Virus record (IMG/VR): IMGVR_UViG_3300033153_012477 | Span: 119,437 to 183,436 of that record | Source of the DNA: a virus | Direction: 5' to 3' (one strand) | Length of the DNA stretch: 64,000 nt | Notes under the pieces: generated by a model | What the model saw: the letters and a program-made list of their open reading frames with translations, nothing else | What the model was told of the DNA's origin: nothing | Databases searched by the model: none | Part shown: piece after piece, positions 7,737-18,377 of the stretch | How the letters are laid out: the number at the start of each line of letters is the position of its first letter | Numbering within the stretch: position 1 is the first letter of the stretch | Made by a program: the position numbers and the translations under genes

Positions 7737-10646
7737 TTATTTACTGTGTTTTTTAATTAAAGGTCTGCCTTTAATTTTAAACATATCAAAACTATTATTA
7801 ACTTCAGTACTATCAAAGTTTGTTATTCTGTTTGTACCAGTGTTAACCAAATAGTTAGTTTCTACTTTAAGAGCTACTTCTCCAGTTTGGAAGTTTCCAG
7901 TTCCGTCTTGCTGAACCATTTCAATCATAGGAGACACAACTAATTTGTGTATACCCATCTCTCCGTCTTCAGCAACAGAAGTGAATCGACCGCCTTTGAA
8001 TGTACCTCTTTTTTGAATAACTCCCTCATTAGTCATGCCATTTAGTTGACCCGCTTTATAAGGAGTTGTGTGTACTGAATCAATTGTATAACTACCTCCG
8101 AGAATAGGTTTCTCAGTGTGAACTGTTCCAGTAAACTCACCATCTATACCATCCTTTAAAGGAAGAAGTGGTATTGAATTTTCATATTTTCTAGGAAGAA
8201 GTTCAGCAGTGTTTGCAGCACCTGTTCCGTTTGTCATTATTCTCAACTTATTATCATGATGTAAAATCTTACTGTCGATAAAGGAACCTGCAGAGGCACC
8301 AAAGTTAGTCCTTCCAGTTATTCCTTTGTACTCTTTGTAGTTGTAGTAGATATCAATGTTATCACCAGCTATTATAGTTTTTTTAGACAGAAGAGCTATT
8401 CTAATAACAGATGCAGAAGAAACTGGACCAAGTGGAAATGTAAGTGAGATCAAGCTTGTTTCAGGATCTATAAATACATTTACGAATTGTCGGTAGTTAT
8501 CAACATAACACGTAGTTTGGTAACTTCCAGAGAAAAATTCTCTTTGAGCACCAAGTATTAGCTCATCAGGATCTTTGTTGAAAAGACAATCCTTTAAAAC
8601 AACCGTAGTATCCCCATTACCGTTTATCTCATACCAGTCAACTTTACCGAGGTCTTCAATAGTTTGAGTTCTTTCATCATATTCAAGAATACCACCAGAT
8701 ACAACCACATCAAATCTAATCGCTCTTCCTGCAGATATTGTGTAAGGTAGAGTAACATCAACACTGTAGTTGCTATTGTTACGAACAACACTTACAAAAT
8801 CCATAAACGTAGGAGTAAGGTTATCCACATCATAAGCAGCTAGTACATACTCTGCATCTTGTGGGTTTATTAATGATCCAGGAATAGTGTAATCTTGTGT
8901 TCCGTTCCCTTCCATAAAGTATGAAATTAAAGTTCCAACTCCGTAGTAGTTTCTTCCACTTTGAATACTATAAGTGAAACCATAATCTTCATTTCCTAAA
9001 GTTTCTCTAATAGGAACCCTAACTTCTCTTCTATATGGGAAAACAGGAGAATTGATAAAGTCATTATCATTCACACTCAGCATTCCCCAATCTTTATTAT
9101 TATCTACATCGTGTACTCTTAGAATATCTGTAACTGGTTTTGTAAGCTTATTCCCTTTCTGTGGGTAGTCTACTTCAAAAGTCACATAGATGTTTTCGTT
9201 AGTTAGGTCAACAGAAGAGTTATCACCTAGAGTGTATGTTTCAGCTCCAGTTCCTCCACCAGAAAAAGTTCCAGTAACTGTTCTAATTGTTTCTACAGTC
9301 CCTGCTACATGCTTAAATCTCACTATAGTGGAAGCGGTACCGATTAGTGTACCTGTTGGGGATGGGCTTTGTACTTCTAATCCAATAACATCTGATGAAG
9401 TCCAATCGCTTCCAGCAGCTCCAACTACTTTATCATCAATTGTGTATTTTTGAGATACTTTTTTACTTGCAGCAACATCACTATAATATCTTTGCTGACC
9501 ATTAGGTTGAGTTAGTAAGTTTGTACCCGCTCCTGTGGAATCAGAAATCTTATTTACATAAAAACCAAGGTTAGTTCTCTTTAAGTTGTTCTCTAATTCT
9601 GATCTCTGTAAAGTTGTTTTCAACTCTCCTGATAACAATTCATCAAAAGAAGATTCTAGCAACGCCTTGTAATTGAATTTATCAAAACTGACAGCGTGTC
9701 TCAAATCTTCTAAATCTAATTGATGTACTTGGTCATAAAATAAACCATCAGGACGATCCGAAGCAACATCATCTATTAATGCAAATTCAGCACCGTTTTG
9801 ATTAATTATACTGAAAGCAGTTTTATTACGTCTCTGCACTCTCATCATAGGAATAGCATAAACATAACCGTCTACTGTTTTAAGAATACTTTTTGAAGAC
9901 TCTGAACCGTCTCCAGCAATATAGAGTCCACTGTCGTCTAACATTTCTCCAGCATTAACAAAGTTATATTCGGATACGTCTTCAGTTCCGCCTATAGCGA
10001 AAACATTATTTAAATCACTAACACCTTCTGGGTGTCCCTCAAAGTCCACACTATCTACGACTCTGATTCTATATTGAATTTGTGTTCTTGTGGTAGTTTC
10101 AAAACCAACGGAACCATTTACGATTTCGTCTTCCAGGTTTGTTCCACCATACACAGTGTTTCCAAATTTCCAAACTTTATCAACGTCAGGCTTGCCTTCC
10201 ATTGTATTTGAAGAAACCGCTGCTTTCCAAACTTCTAGAAAGACTAAGTCTTCCCTATTGTTCACAGCAGGGTTTAAAACAATTTTATTAGCAAAGTCTT
10301 CTCCATCTAGAGCCGTTCCTCCGATTTGGAGAATCCATCCATTTACCACAGCTAAAGTAGGGGTATTTTTTCTGCTGTAGAGATAGAATGTATCTGATTC
10401 CAGTGTTGTATTTATACCATAAGATTCATAAGCTTCATCAAAACCTATCTCAAAATCGGCATCTAACCAACCTGAAGGAACTTTGCTTCTTATAGCGTCT
10501 TGCAGCCTAGCAGAATTAAGATCTGCTCCTAAATTTAGTTCTGAGTCTAACACTGGTTTAGTGGGATGGAAGATAACACCATCAAGGCTTCTGTTCTCTA
10601 CGCCCAAAGTCTCTGATGTGTTAACATGTTTGCTATTCTTTGACAT
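7737..10646 (-). CDS. Large tail fibre / baseplate-anchored adhesin, paralog A
   Basis: 969 residues. The first ~330 are clearly related to the next upstream gene (10780-13863): 'VIFHPTKPVLDSELNL' near residue 24, then 'REDLVFLEVW', 'YRIRVVD', 'AGDGSES', 'VDGYVYAIP..RVQRRN' and 'RPDGLFYDQVHQLDLEDLRH' in the same order. The shared part probably anchors the protein to the baseplate. The remaining ~640 residues are beta-rich, low in cysteine and divergent, as expected of a receptor-binding shaft and tip. No enzyme motif is visible. A 133-nt gap upstream, the longest within the fibre block, may hold a promoter. Confidence 0.75.
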   Translation of the reverse strand: MSKNSKHVNTSETLGVENRSLDGVIFHPTKPVLDSELNLGADLNSARLQDAIRSKVPSGWLDADFEIGFDEAYESYGINTTLESDTFYLYSRKNTPTLAVVNGWILQIGGTALDGEDFANKIVLNPAVNNREDLVFLEVWKAAVSSNTMEGKPDVDKVWKFGNTVYGGTNLEDEIVNGSVGFETTTRTQIQYRIRVVDSVDFEGHPEGVSDLNNVFAIGGTEDVSEYNFVNAGEMLDDSGLYIAGDGSESSKSILKTVDGYVYAIPMMRVQRRNKTAFSIINQNGAEFALIDDVASDRPDGLFYDQVHQLDLEDLRHAVSFDKFNYKALLESSFDELLSGELKTTLQRSELENNLKRTNLGFYVNKISDSTGAGTNLLTQPNGQQRYYSDVAASKKVSQKYTIDDKVVGAAGSDWTSSDVIGLEVQSPSPTGTLIGTASTIVRFKHVAGTVETIRTVTGTFSGGGTGAETYTLGDNSSVDLTNENIYVTFEVDYPQKGNKLTKPVTDILRVHDVDNNKDWGMLSVNDNDFINSPVFPYRREVRVPIRETLGNEDYGFTYSIQSGRNYYGVGTLISYFMEGNGTQDYTIPGSLINPQDAEYVLAAYDVDNLTPTFMDFVSVVRNNSNYSVDVTLPYTISAGRAIRFDVVVSGGILEYDERTQTIEDLGKVDWYEINGNGDTTVVLKDCLFNKDPDELILGAQREFFSGSYQTTCYVDNYRQFVNVFIDPETSLISLTFPLGPVSSASVIRIALLSKKTIIAGDNIDIYYNYKEYKGITGRTNFGASAGSFIDSKILHHDNKLRIMTNGTGAANTAELLPRKYENSIPLLPLKDGIDGEFTGTVHTEKPILGGSYTIDSVHTTPYKAGQLNGMTNEGVIQKRGTFKGGRFTSVAEDGEMGIHKLVVSPMIEMVQQDGTGNFQTGEVALKVETNYLVNTGTNRITNFDSTEVNNSFDMFKIKGRPLIKKHSK

Positions 10647-10779
10647 CTCTAGCCCCTATCATAATTATGTATTCTTTAAAATTTACAAGCTTCATATTCA
10701 TCTAATATTAATAGAAAATTCTAAAATACTATCTAGATATATCTACTTTTTTCAATGGTTTATAAGTAATCAAGGACAC

Positions 10780-13700
10780 CTAAGACCCTTGCTCATCAGA
10801 CTCACTAGCATTTATTAAAGGTCTGTACTTTAAAGGAAACAGGTCTACAGCACCGTAGATCTTCCCTCCTAACTGCTGAGTTAATTGAATGCTACTCAGA
10901 TTGTTATTCAGCTCTATCTCTTTACCTAGACCTAAAGCATCTTCTACGTAGATACCTTTTTGCTCTAAATACTCATCCTCAGGAGACTCTGTTTCATTGT
11001 ATTTTGTTGAAGTTGTTGTGATAATCATTAAAAATAGCTCACCTTTTAACTCACCCATACCCTCTACAACTGCTGTCCACTGGTTTAAATGGTTAAAAGC
11101 TTCTTCAAAATCAACACCTCTTTCAGAGATTTTAGGAGAATCTAGGATAACTCCTCTAAGCATATTAGTCTCATCGTCCTCATTTCCTAAAACCAGATCA
11201 AGTACTTGACCTTCTCTTAAATATGTCTCCCCTGCAACGGTGGAAACTAGGTCCCTTCCTGGAATCCTTCTAAAGCTTGATTCTCCTCCAGCAAGAGGAC
11301 TTTTCACATTCTCCCCAAAGAAGTTATACTCTAGAATTTTATTATTTATTGGCAAAGTCTCAATCATACCTAGTAATTCCTGAGGAACTATTTGACTCTC
11401 AGAGCCAGTACCTGCAGTACAGACCATTACCTTATCATCCATTTTTAATATTTTAACTTTTTGAACTTCATCTTCACCCAAACGCACTTGAGCAATACCC
11501 GAATAAGGGATATACTGGTATTGGAAGTAAAACTGATCAGAAGTTTCAGGGTTATAATATCCTAAAAGTGGTATTACAATTTGACCTGAAACTGCGGAAG
11601 GTTCTGATAAAGTATACTTTATTAAAGCCGACCCCAATCCTTCAATGGTGTCAATAAAAACCATTTTACTATTCACAAAAGCTATATGCTTATACTGAGA
11701 ACCGTCAAAAAATCCCGCTGTTGCTAAAGATCCATCACATAGAACATTTTTAGCTTTAAGATTCATAATGCCTTCAGTATCTCCCAACTGAATTGAATCA
11801 GAGAAGTTATAAACTTTTGCTACATTTTCAATACCTCTGTTATGAGGAATATAATCAAATGTGTAGCCACCACAAAGAACTGTGTATTCTAGGATATCCC
11901 CAGTATTGACCGTAAGTCCTGTAACTCTGTAACCATTACTTTGCTTTTCTATAGAAGGAGTTAGATACTGAAACGAAGTAGCGTTATAAACGCTTAAAAT
12001 TCCAAAAACACTTCTTTCGTACAGAGTGGATTCAATAAAATCTTCAGTGTCACCCGTACTCAAGACATAATACTTAAGCTCTAAGGTAGCACCTTTATAT
12101 ATTTCTTTGAAAGTATTTGCAGGGTTTGTTGCAGATTCAAAACGACTTATAGATCTAGCTATAGCGTTATCTTTAAAACTTCCAACAACTCTAGGTCCTC
12201 TTGTTGAGGCACTTTGAGAACTAAAGAAAGGTTCCAAGGGAACGTTTCTTTCGTTGTCTGTGTAAAGGTTAAAATCTAAAGGTTTACCGTCTTTGTCATT
12301 GTATCCTATTAACATATTTTGTATATTAAATGTGAAACCACCCTTACTTCCTGTAAGACCGCCACCTTCTCTAGCAACAAAAATAAATTCAAAAACAACT
12401 TTTTTGTTCTCTATTAGAGTAATATCTGTGGGAGTGTAAGTGATCTTATTTTTATTACCTGTGAGATAGTTCCAAGTTCTTTTTTCTCCGAGACCTTCCC
12501 AAGTCCCTCCAGAAATAGTGGAAATAGTATTAGTTGCCTCATCAAAAACCTTAACAACAGGCTCTATTTCAGAGATATAAAAAATATCTTCATCCCACAA
12601 CTCATACTCACATCCAGTGCTATATCCATAAGGTACAAACCAAACTCTACCGCCACTCATCTGCGGGCTACTCTTATAAAAAGAGTGTAGCTGAGTATCT
12701 TCCGCTTCAGAAAAGACCCTTTTCACTCCATCGGGGTTTCTACCCTCATCATCAATGCCAGGTCTATCTGTTACAGAAATTCCATCAATTTGAATTAAAA
12801 CATTACCAGATAGATTTTCGTCTAAAGGGCTATACTTTAATTCACTGTCTAAAGTTCTATTCCAAACATTATAGATATTTTCTTCAAGAAGTTGATTGTA
12901 ATCAAACCCGTTCAAACTTACTTTATGTCGGAGGTCTTCTACATCATTACTAGATATTTCATCATAATAAAAACCATCTGGTCTTTCACTTATCTCTCCA
13001 GAAAGAAGAGATTTACTAGCACCATTTTGATTTTGTAGAGTATATTCCTCTCTATTTCTTCGGTGTATTCTAGCTATAGGTACTGCATAAACAAACCCAT
13101 CGACTGTTTCTAAATCTAATTGAGATTGATAGCTTCCATCCCCAGCTACCCATAAGCCAGGATCGGTGTCATGAGGTCTAAAAGAGTAAGCTGTGTTTTC
13201 CTCACCTAAAGCTCCTTTAACAAAACAAGCTGGATGCCCTAAACCATTTCTGTAACTTACAAAGTCAACACCTTTGACCCATCTAATTCTATATTTAAGT
13301 TGAACTCTTTTTGACGTTTCAATTTCTATGTTAGGATCAATTAAGTCATTCTCATTATTTTCAAGAGCACTTTGAACAAAACCGTACTGAGGAACAACGT
13401 CATCAGTCTCTACTAGTTTTTGCCATACTTCTAAAAATACTAAATCTTCTCGATATCCAACGTGTGGAGAGGATTCACCAATTATTGCAATTTCTTCTTC
13501 AATACCTGATAATTCTTCCCATATATTTTTCTGAGCATTAGGTTGAAACTGATTAGTTCCACCTCTAATACACATGTACCACCCATTAATTATAGCACAA
13601 GGGTTATTGATAATAAAAGTATCTACCCAACTAGAAGTCAATTCTTCTCTATCCGCAGGAGCAGTTTTTATATCATTAAGTTTTAAAAAACCTGAGGGGG

Positions 13701-13863
13701 TAGTCTTTTTTAAAGCTTGAGAGTGTTTAAAATTGTGTATTTCTTGAACTAGATTCCACTCACTATCTAAGGGTGGTCTTTTTTGTTGAAAAACCACACT
13801 TGAAAAGTTTCTTTTTTCTTGTTCTAATACTCTTGATACGTAAGGTCCTAGATTCTTAGCCAT
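10780..13863 (-). CDS. Large tail fibre / baseplate-anchored adhesin, paralog B
   Basis: 1027 residues. It opens with 'FSSVVFQQKRPPLDSEWNLV' (about 19-38), the anchor motif shared with the genes at 7737 and 22971. Shared landmarks over the first ~340 residues are 'REDLVFLEVWQ', 'QLKYRIRWV', 'WVAGDGSY', 'VDGFVYAVPIARIHRRN' and 'RPDGFYYDEI..NDVEDLRHK'. The rest is beta-rich with no catalytic motif. The ribosome site is GAGGAAG. It probably forms trimers attached at the baseplate rim; that is inferred from fibre biology. Confidence 0.75.
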   Translation of the reverse strand: MAKNLGPYVSRVLEQEKRNFSSVVFQQKRPPLDSEWNLVQEIHNFKHSQALKKTTPSGFLKLNDIKTAPADREELTSSWVDTFIINNPCAIINGWYMCIRGGTNQFQPNAQKNIWEELSGIEEEIAIIGESSPHVGYREDLVFLEVWQKLVETDDVVPQYGFVQSALENNENDLIDPNIEIETSKRVQLKYRIRWVKGVDFVSYRNGLGHPACFVKGALGEENTAYSFRPHDTDPGLWVAGDGSYQSQLDLETVDGFVYAVPIARIHRRNREEYTLQNQNGASKSLLSGEISERPDGFYYDEISSNDVEDLRHKVSLNGFDYNQLLEENIYNVWNRTLDSELKYSPLDENLSGNVLIQIDGISVTDRPGIDDEGRNPDGVKRVFSEAEDTQLHSFYKSSPQMSGGRVWFVPYGYSTGCEYELWDEDIFYISEIEPVVKVFDEATNTISTISGGTWEGLGEKRTWNYLTGNKNKITYTPTDITLIENKKVVFEFIFVAREGGGLTGSKGGFTFNIQNMLIGYNDKDGKPLDFNLYTDNERNVPLEPFFSSQSASTRGPRVVGSFKDNAIARSISRFESATNPANTFKEIYKGATLELKYYVLSTGDTEDFIESTLYERSVFGILSVYNATSFQYLTPSIEKQSNGYRVTGLTVNTGDILEYTVLCGGYTFDYIPHNRGIENVAKVYNFSDSIQLGDTEGIMNLKAKNVLCDGSLATAGFFDGSQYKHIAFVNSKMVFIDTIEGLGSALIKYTLSEPSAVSGQIVIPLLGYYNPETSDQFYFQYQYIPYSGIAQVRLGEDEVQKVKILKMDDKVMVCTAGTGSESQIVPQELLGMIETLPINNKILEYNFFGENVKSPLAGGESSFRRIPGRDLVSTVAGETYLREGQVLDLVLGNEDDETNMLRGVILDSPKISERGVDFEEAFNHLNQWTAVVEGMGELKGELFLMIITTTSTKYNETESPEDEYLEQKGIYVEDALGLGKEIELNNNLSSIQLTQQLGGKIYGAVDLFPLKYRPLINASESDEQGS

Positions 13864-13934
13864 TATATAACTTCCTCATCTCATGTTTCTATTGAAATAC
13901 ACCAATGACTTAATATAAATAGTTTATTACTACT

Positions 13935-16769
13935 CTACAGCTCATAAGCAATTAGCTTAACATTGCTGATATCTAATAAACCATTCACGCTAGAAGCTTC
14001 AGCATAGATATTATAGTTATAGACACCTGCTGCTGCATTATCTAGAAATTCAATACAACTTGGAGAAAACGTAAGCCCTTTACTAGCGTCATTGACATAT
14101 TTTTGTTCTAACTCAAACACAGCTATTTCAGTAGCATCTCTATGAACATAGATTTTACCAGTAATGTAAAAGTCAGCACCAGTTTGACTCAATTCTAGTT
14201 TTCCTGGAGTTCCTATTCCACCTGATGATCCAGGTAGTAGTTGTAATCTCACAGGTCTTCCTGTAGTCGTTAAGTCTACATCTAAGTTTGTTATTGCTAC
14301 TTTAGAAGTCACAGATTGAGAGACGGCTGCACTAACTGCAATATCTCCTGGTCCTGCTACAGAAGAAGACATATCCTTGTCATCTTTTGCTCCCATGTCA
14401 CCAATATGAATCATTGCTGGGTTAGTCGCCCATGTTCCTGCAGTTACTTGAGTAGACTCAAAGTAACCTACGCTTACAATAGCTACGTTAGCTCTCGCAC
14501 TCTCACTATAAACGGTTTCAACATTTCCTGCTGCAGCACTTAGAGCGGTTGTAGATACTATAGTATCATCTTTATGATATTTTTGAGATACGGCTAATTC
14601 TAAATTTCCGCCGTAATCTACCAAGTAAACATATATTCTACTCTTCAACCCACTTGAAGTTCCGAGAGTAGCTCCAACATCTACAGTAAGTAATTGAGCT
14701 GCACTTGCTCTACGGAAATACCAGTTACCATTTGTAAGGGTTGGGTTTCTATAAGCAACTCTAACAGGAGAACCGCTTGTAGGATCACTTCCAGATTGAT
14801 CTTTTAATCTAACTTCGATAGTGTTTAAATTAGCAAAAGCAGTAAAACCTACATTTTCTATTAGATGTCTATTTTTATTTTCACCTAAAACATTCCAATC
14901 TGCTCCATTAGACATTTCTAAGTGTTTAAAGGTGCTGTTCCAGAACCCTCTGCCTTCTTGTCCAATTGCTGACGGTTCGGAACCGTCAGAGTAAGTTTCA
15001 TATTTAAAACTTAACTGAGCAAGAGCTGTTGCAAGAGTTCCCTCAGCAGTACCGTCGTCGCCTTCCACTGCTTGTAGTACATAATCAGCACCTCTGTGAA
15101 ATTTTACATTTTGAGAGTCAGTAGCATCAGTTCCGACATGCAAACTTTTAACATTTAGCTGAGTCTTATTTGCAGAAGGAGTTCCTTCTGCGGTAGTGTC
15201 ATTACCTGCAACCACTTCAAGAATACCGTTCCCTCCTCTATGGAGCTTGGCATTTTGAGATGAGATAGCACTTTGACCTACTGATAATCCTTTAACATTA
15301 ATATTTCTTCTTCCTGAAGAAGACATAGCTCCGTCAGCCACTCCATCATCAGCAGCGACAACCTCCAGCTCTACTTCATCAGTAGCATATCCTGTGTTTA
15401 AATATCTGTGTAACTTTGAGTTTTCACCAAGGTCAGTATCCTTACCAACAACTAAACTTTCTACATTTACTTTAGCTCTGCTTGTGGGATAAGATGTTCC
15501 ATCAGAAGTAGCTACATTAGAGCTTCCTGTTAGGAATTCAACTTCCTCATTTCCATTTCTGTGAATTTTAACATTATTAGCAAGCGTAGTTCCGTCAGAT
15601 CCGATCATTACATCTTTAGCATTCAATTGAGCCTTGTTAGGGGATCTAATTGCGTCTGCTGTAGCATCGTCGGCTTCTACAACTTCCATTTCGTGGTTAT
15701 TCCCACGATGTAATTTAACATTGTTAGCGTGAGTAGCATCTCCGTCGCTACCTACTGAGAGTTTTTTAACATTAAGCTGTGCTTTGCTAGATGAACGTGT
15801 TCCGTCCGTTTCTGCACTAGAGCCGCTTCCGTCCACAACTTCTAATTCCTTAGAAGCCCCTCTGTGAAATTTTGCATTGTTTGCTAAAGTTGCGTTTGAG
15901 CCAACCATAACACTATTTACATTTACTTGAGCCTTATTTGCTGACCTGCTATCTTCCGTAGTGGTGTCGTCACCTTTAACTACTTCGAGTTCATTTGTTT
16001 GCCCTCGGTGTAGTCTTAAGTTGTTGGATTCTGTACCACTAGCTCCTATCAAAGCACTCTTACAGTTTATTTGAGAACGGTAAAGAGGATTTCTAACACC
16101 GTCGGTAGTAGCACTGTCTTCAGAACTAAATTCTAATTCCTGAGAACCACTTCTAAAAATCTTTCCACCAGTCCCATTAGCTCCAGAACCGACAGATACG
16201 CTTTTTGCAAAGATACCTGCTTTAACACCTACAGCTTCAGACCCGTCTGCGGTAATGTTATCTCCTTCTACAAATTCCAACATTCCAGCAGCACCTCGGT
16301 GAAGCTTGACATTTTCAGAAGATGTTGTTGAAGCTCCTACTGTGGCACTTCCTAATTTGACATCAGTTCTTCTAGAAAATGATTCAACACCTTCCGAGGA
16401 ACCTTCATCAGCGGTGACTATTTCTAGATCACCTGGACCGCCTCTTCTCAACTTTATATTATTTGAAGTTGTGGCACTTGTTCCTATAATTGATTCAGAA
16501 GCAGTTACCTCATTAACGGCAATACCTTTCATTCCAAGGTTAGCTAGATTAGCTGGAGGAACAGGTGTTCCCTCTGCGGTAGTATCACTTCCTATTACTA
16601 TTTCTAATTTATCAGTAGCGGCTCTGTGTAGTTTAACGTTGTCAGCATCACTGTTGTTAGAACCTATAATGATTCCTCCGTGATTGGATACCTTTGCTCG
16701 TTTAGTACCAGAAGGTGCTAACTCAATATCTGAATTTAAATCAGGACTTTCTATTCTTCTGTTACTCAT
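13935..16769 (-). CDS. Repeat-containing tail fibre (11 LHRG repeats)
   Basis: 944 residues. Residues ~25-590 hold eleven copies of a ~50-residue unit built around 'NVKLHRG', then 'ELEVV', 'DDTTAEG' and 'NKAQLNVKS'. The His/Arg landmarks lie 48-60 residues apart. The C-terminal ~350 residues are a different beta-rich region ('GFWNSTFKHLEMSNGADWNVLGEN' lies at the border). The repeats probably make a long trimeric beta shaft, with the C-terminal part as tip. The same unit occurs in the genes at 17678 and 18641. The ribosome site is AGGAGAG. Function as a fibre is inferred from composition and context. Confidence 0.75.
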   Translation of the reverse strand: MSNRRIESPDLNSDIELAPSGTKRAKVSNHGGIIIGSNNSDADNVKLHRAATDKLEIVIGSDTTAEGTPVPPANLANLGMKGIAVNEVTASESIIGTSATTSNNIKLRRGGPGDLEIVTADEGSSEGVESFSRRTDVKLGSATVGASTTSSENVKLHRGAAGMLEFVEGDNITADGSEAVGVKAGIFAKSVSVGSGANGTGGKIFRSGSQELEFSSEDSATTDGVRNPLYRSQINCKSALIGASGTESNNLRLHRGQTNELEVVKGDDTTTEDSRSANKAQVNVNSVMVGSNATLANNAKFHRGASKELEVVDGSGSSAETDGTRSSSKAQLNVKKLSVGSDGDATHANNVKLHRGNNHEMEVVEADDATADAIRSPNKAQLNAKDVMIGSDGTTLANNVKIHRNGNEEVEFLTGSSNVATSDGTSYPTSRAKVNVESLVVGKDTDLGENSKLHRYLNTGYATDEVELEVVAADDGVADGAMSSSGRRNINVKGLSVGQSAISSQNAKLHRGGNGILEVVAGNDTTAEGTPSANKTQLNVKSLHVGTDATDSQNVKFHRGADYVLQAVEGDDGTAEGTLATALAQLSFKYETYSDGSEPSAIGQEGRGFWNSTFKHLEMSNGADWNVLGENKNRHLIENVGFTAFANLNTIEVRLKDQSGSDPTSGSPVRVAYRNPTLTNGNWYFRRASAAQLLTVDVGATLGTSSGLKSRIYVYLVDYGGNLELAVSQKYHKDDTIVSTTALSAAAGNVETVYSESARANVAIVSVGYFESTQVTAGTWATNPAMIHIGDMGAKDDKDMSSSVAGPGDIAVSAAVSQSVTSKVAITNLDVDLTTTGRPVRLQLLPGSSGGIGTPGKLELSQTGADFYITGKIYVHRDATEIAVFELEQKYVNDASKGLTFSPSCIEFLDNAAAGVYNYNIYAEASSVNGLLDISNVKLIAYEL
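15000..16697 (-). repeat. Array of 11 divergent ~150-bp coding repeats (LHRG units)
   Basis: Within the 944-residue fibre, LHR/FHR/IHR landmarks fall near residues 48, 108, 157, 205, 254, 302, 353, 403, 454, 510 and 558. Units differ at many positions, so they are old duplicates rather than recent copies. Recombination between units, or with related units in neighbouring genes, could change fibre length. Confidence 0.8.
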
Positions 16770-16786
16770 TTAATCTCTCCTATATA

Positions 16787-17662
16787 TTAAGCGTAATCAG
16801 CCACAGTTGAAAAATTTGCGGTAAATACATTAAACCCACTGACATAAACCTTGTCGCCAGTTGTTCCAGAATAACTTGAAATCTGAATATATGGTTTAAC
16901 AAACCTTGTTCCAATAGCTAGATTATCCGAGGACCCGCCTTCATTCTTTGCTCTTCCTTGGCTTAAAGCCCAAGAAGTAGTGACTGCCCCACTTGCTTCT
17001 ATAAAAGGCTTGTTCGTTGTCAAGTCGTTTTTATTAGCATCAAAACAATAAGCTCCAGCATTTATTGTTGCGGTTCCTAAAGCTTTTTTATACCTAACAA
17101 AACCACCTACTCCTGTATAAGGCATTACAGGTAAAAAATCTTTCAAGCGATATACGCAATCGCCGTCAAAAGCAAATCTACCATAACCCATGCCTGTGTC
17201 CGCAGACGCTTCATAAGTCATATTTCCAGTTCCAGACAGTCTTTCCCATCTAGATAAAAAGTAACCTATATCTGAAGGATCCATCATAAAAAAATCATTT
17301 ATCTGTCTATATCCCAAATCTGTTCTTACTCTATCTGAGATAACAGAGGCTAAAATGTATGTTCCTAAATTTACAAATTTAAAAACAGTGCTTTGAGAAC
17401 CACCTACTTCATTCAGAGCTTCTCCTTTTTCCCACCTCAAATTTAATCCCGAAGGAGCAAAGTCTGCAGTAATAACACCTGAAATAACGTTATCTAAAAC
17501 AACTATAATTTCTTGACCAATACTTTCATTAGCAAAAGTGAAGGACATATTTGCTCCAACACTTCTATTAAATATAGGACCCCCCAGCCAATCTATCGCT
17601 GTAGTAGCACTTATATCAGTGATTGGTTGTTGTGTTCTTGATGATGTCCCTAAAATAGGCAT
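16787..17662 (-). CDS. Tail fibre / putative receptor-binding protein
   Basis: 291 residues, beta-rich, with almost no charged clusters. It lacks the LHRG unit. The opening 'MPILGTSSRTQQPITDIS' followed by 'FTFANESIGQEIIVVLDN' and 'LRWEKGE' is like the small distal fibre or hydrolase-free tip proteins of phages. A strong AGGAGAAG ribosome site precedes the ATG. It sits between two LHRG-containing genes, so it may form the tip of a multi-protein fibre. The exact function cannot be told from sequence. Confidence 0.6.
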   Translation of the reverse strand: MPILGTSSRTQQPITDISATTAIDWLGGPIFNRSVGANMSFTFANESIGQEIIVVLDNVISGVITADFAPSGLNLRWEKGEALNEVGGSQSTVFKFVNLGTYILASVISDRVRTDLGYRQINDFFMMDPSDIGYFLSRWERLSGTGNMTYEASADTGMGYGRFAFDGDCVYRLKDFLPVMPYTGVGGFVRYKKALGTATINAGAYCFDANKNDLTTNKPFIEASGAVTTSWALSQGRAKNEGGSSDNLAIGTRFVKPYIQISSYSGTTGDKVYVSGFNVFTANFSTVADYA

Positions 17663-17677
17663 ATTCTTCTCCTAACC

Positions 17678-18331
17678 TTAAACTTCTTGTAGTATTGTAA
17701 TCAAGTTGTTAGTTCCACTATCTGTAAAAACACTAGTGGAGTCAGCCCAACAGTCTGTTACAATAACGTTGTTACAACTGGCTTGAACTGTTATATCTTG
17801 ACCAAATTTTAAATTTTTTATTAAACTTTTACTTGCCGTTGAAGCCATTACAAAGTTATCTGATATTTCAGAACCGTTTCCTTTGCCAATTATTGTGACT
17901 CTTTTATTAAGAGTTATTGTAGATCCTTCTGTTATAGGAGAATCAAGTTCTAATACATAGATCATGTTTCCTTCATAAGCATCTGCTATTGCTGCAGACA
18001 AAGTCGTGTGAGTAGCAGTGCCTGCAGAAACTTGAGTAGCTGATCCAACAATTAATTCTCCAGAAGCAATCATAGTGACAAAAGCTAAGTCAGCATAAGG
18101 AGCACTACTTCCGTCTGGTGAATTGTCGGTTTCTTTTACAAATTGTAATCCAGAAGCACCTCGATGAAGTTTAATATTTTCATCAAGAGATCCTACAGAA
18201 CCTTTTCCTGCAGCACCTACTACAAAACCCGATTCGGGTGTAAAAGCTCCTGAACGTCTAACTTCTCCCGCAGAGTTTTTAGCGTAGACTTCAACATTTT
18301 TATTCTTTTTTGTTTCTGTTAATCCAGCCAT
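17678..18331 (-). CDS. Short fibre with one LHRG unit and a beta-helix-like tip
   Basis: 217 residues. Residues ~45-75 hold one LHRG unit ('NIKLHRGASGLQFVKE..NSPDG'). From ~107, 'LSAAIADAYEGNMIYVLE' followed by 'SPITEGSTITLNKRVTIIGKG' and 'SLIKNLKF' and 'CNNVIVTDCW' has the look of a right-handed parallel beta-helix (pectin-lyase-like, as in tailspikes), but only about four to five rungs long. No catalytic acid pair can be assigned. It could bind or cleave surface polysaccharide, or be a truncated spike. Confidence 0.6.
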   Translation of the reverse strand: MAGLTETKKNKNVEVYAKNSAGEVRRSGAFTPESGFVVGAAGKGSVGSLDENIKLHRGASGLQFVKETDNSPDGSSAPYADLAFVTMIASGELIVGSATQVSAGTATHTTLSAAIADAYEGNMIYVLELDSPITEGSTITLNKRVTIIGKGNGSEISDNFVMASTASKSLIKNLKFGQDITVQASCNNVIVTDCWADSTSVFTDSGTNNLITILQEV

Positions 18332-18377
18332 TTATATATCCCTATCTAATTAAATAAGTCCTAGTATAAGTAAGTTA

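Noticed and set aside
10483-10818. Plus-strand 111-residue reading frame spanning the gap between fibre genes
   Set aside because: Most of it is antisense to the two fibre genes. The gap part is AT-rich with no ribosome site.
13913-13920. T4-type late promoter (TATAAATA)
   Set aside because: On the plus strand it points into the 3' end of a minus-strand gene, and I found no repeated use of the motif before other structural genes.
16306-16683. Plus-strand 125-residue reading frame
   Set aside because: Antisense to the LHRG repeat array; its length follows from the repeated codons.
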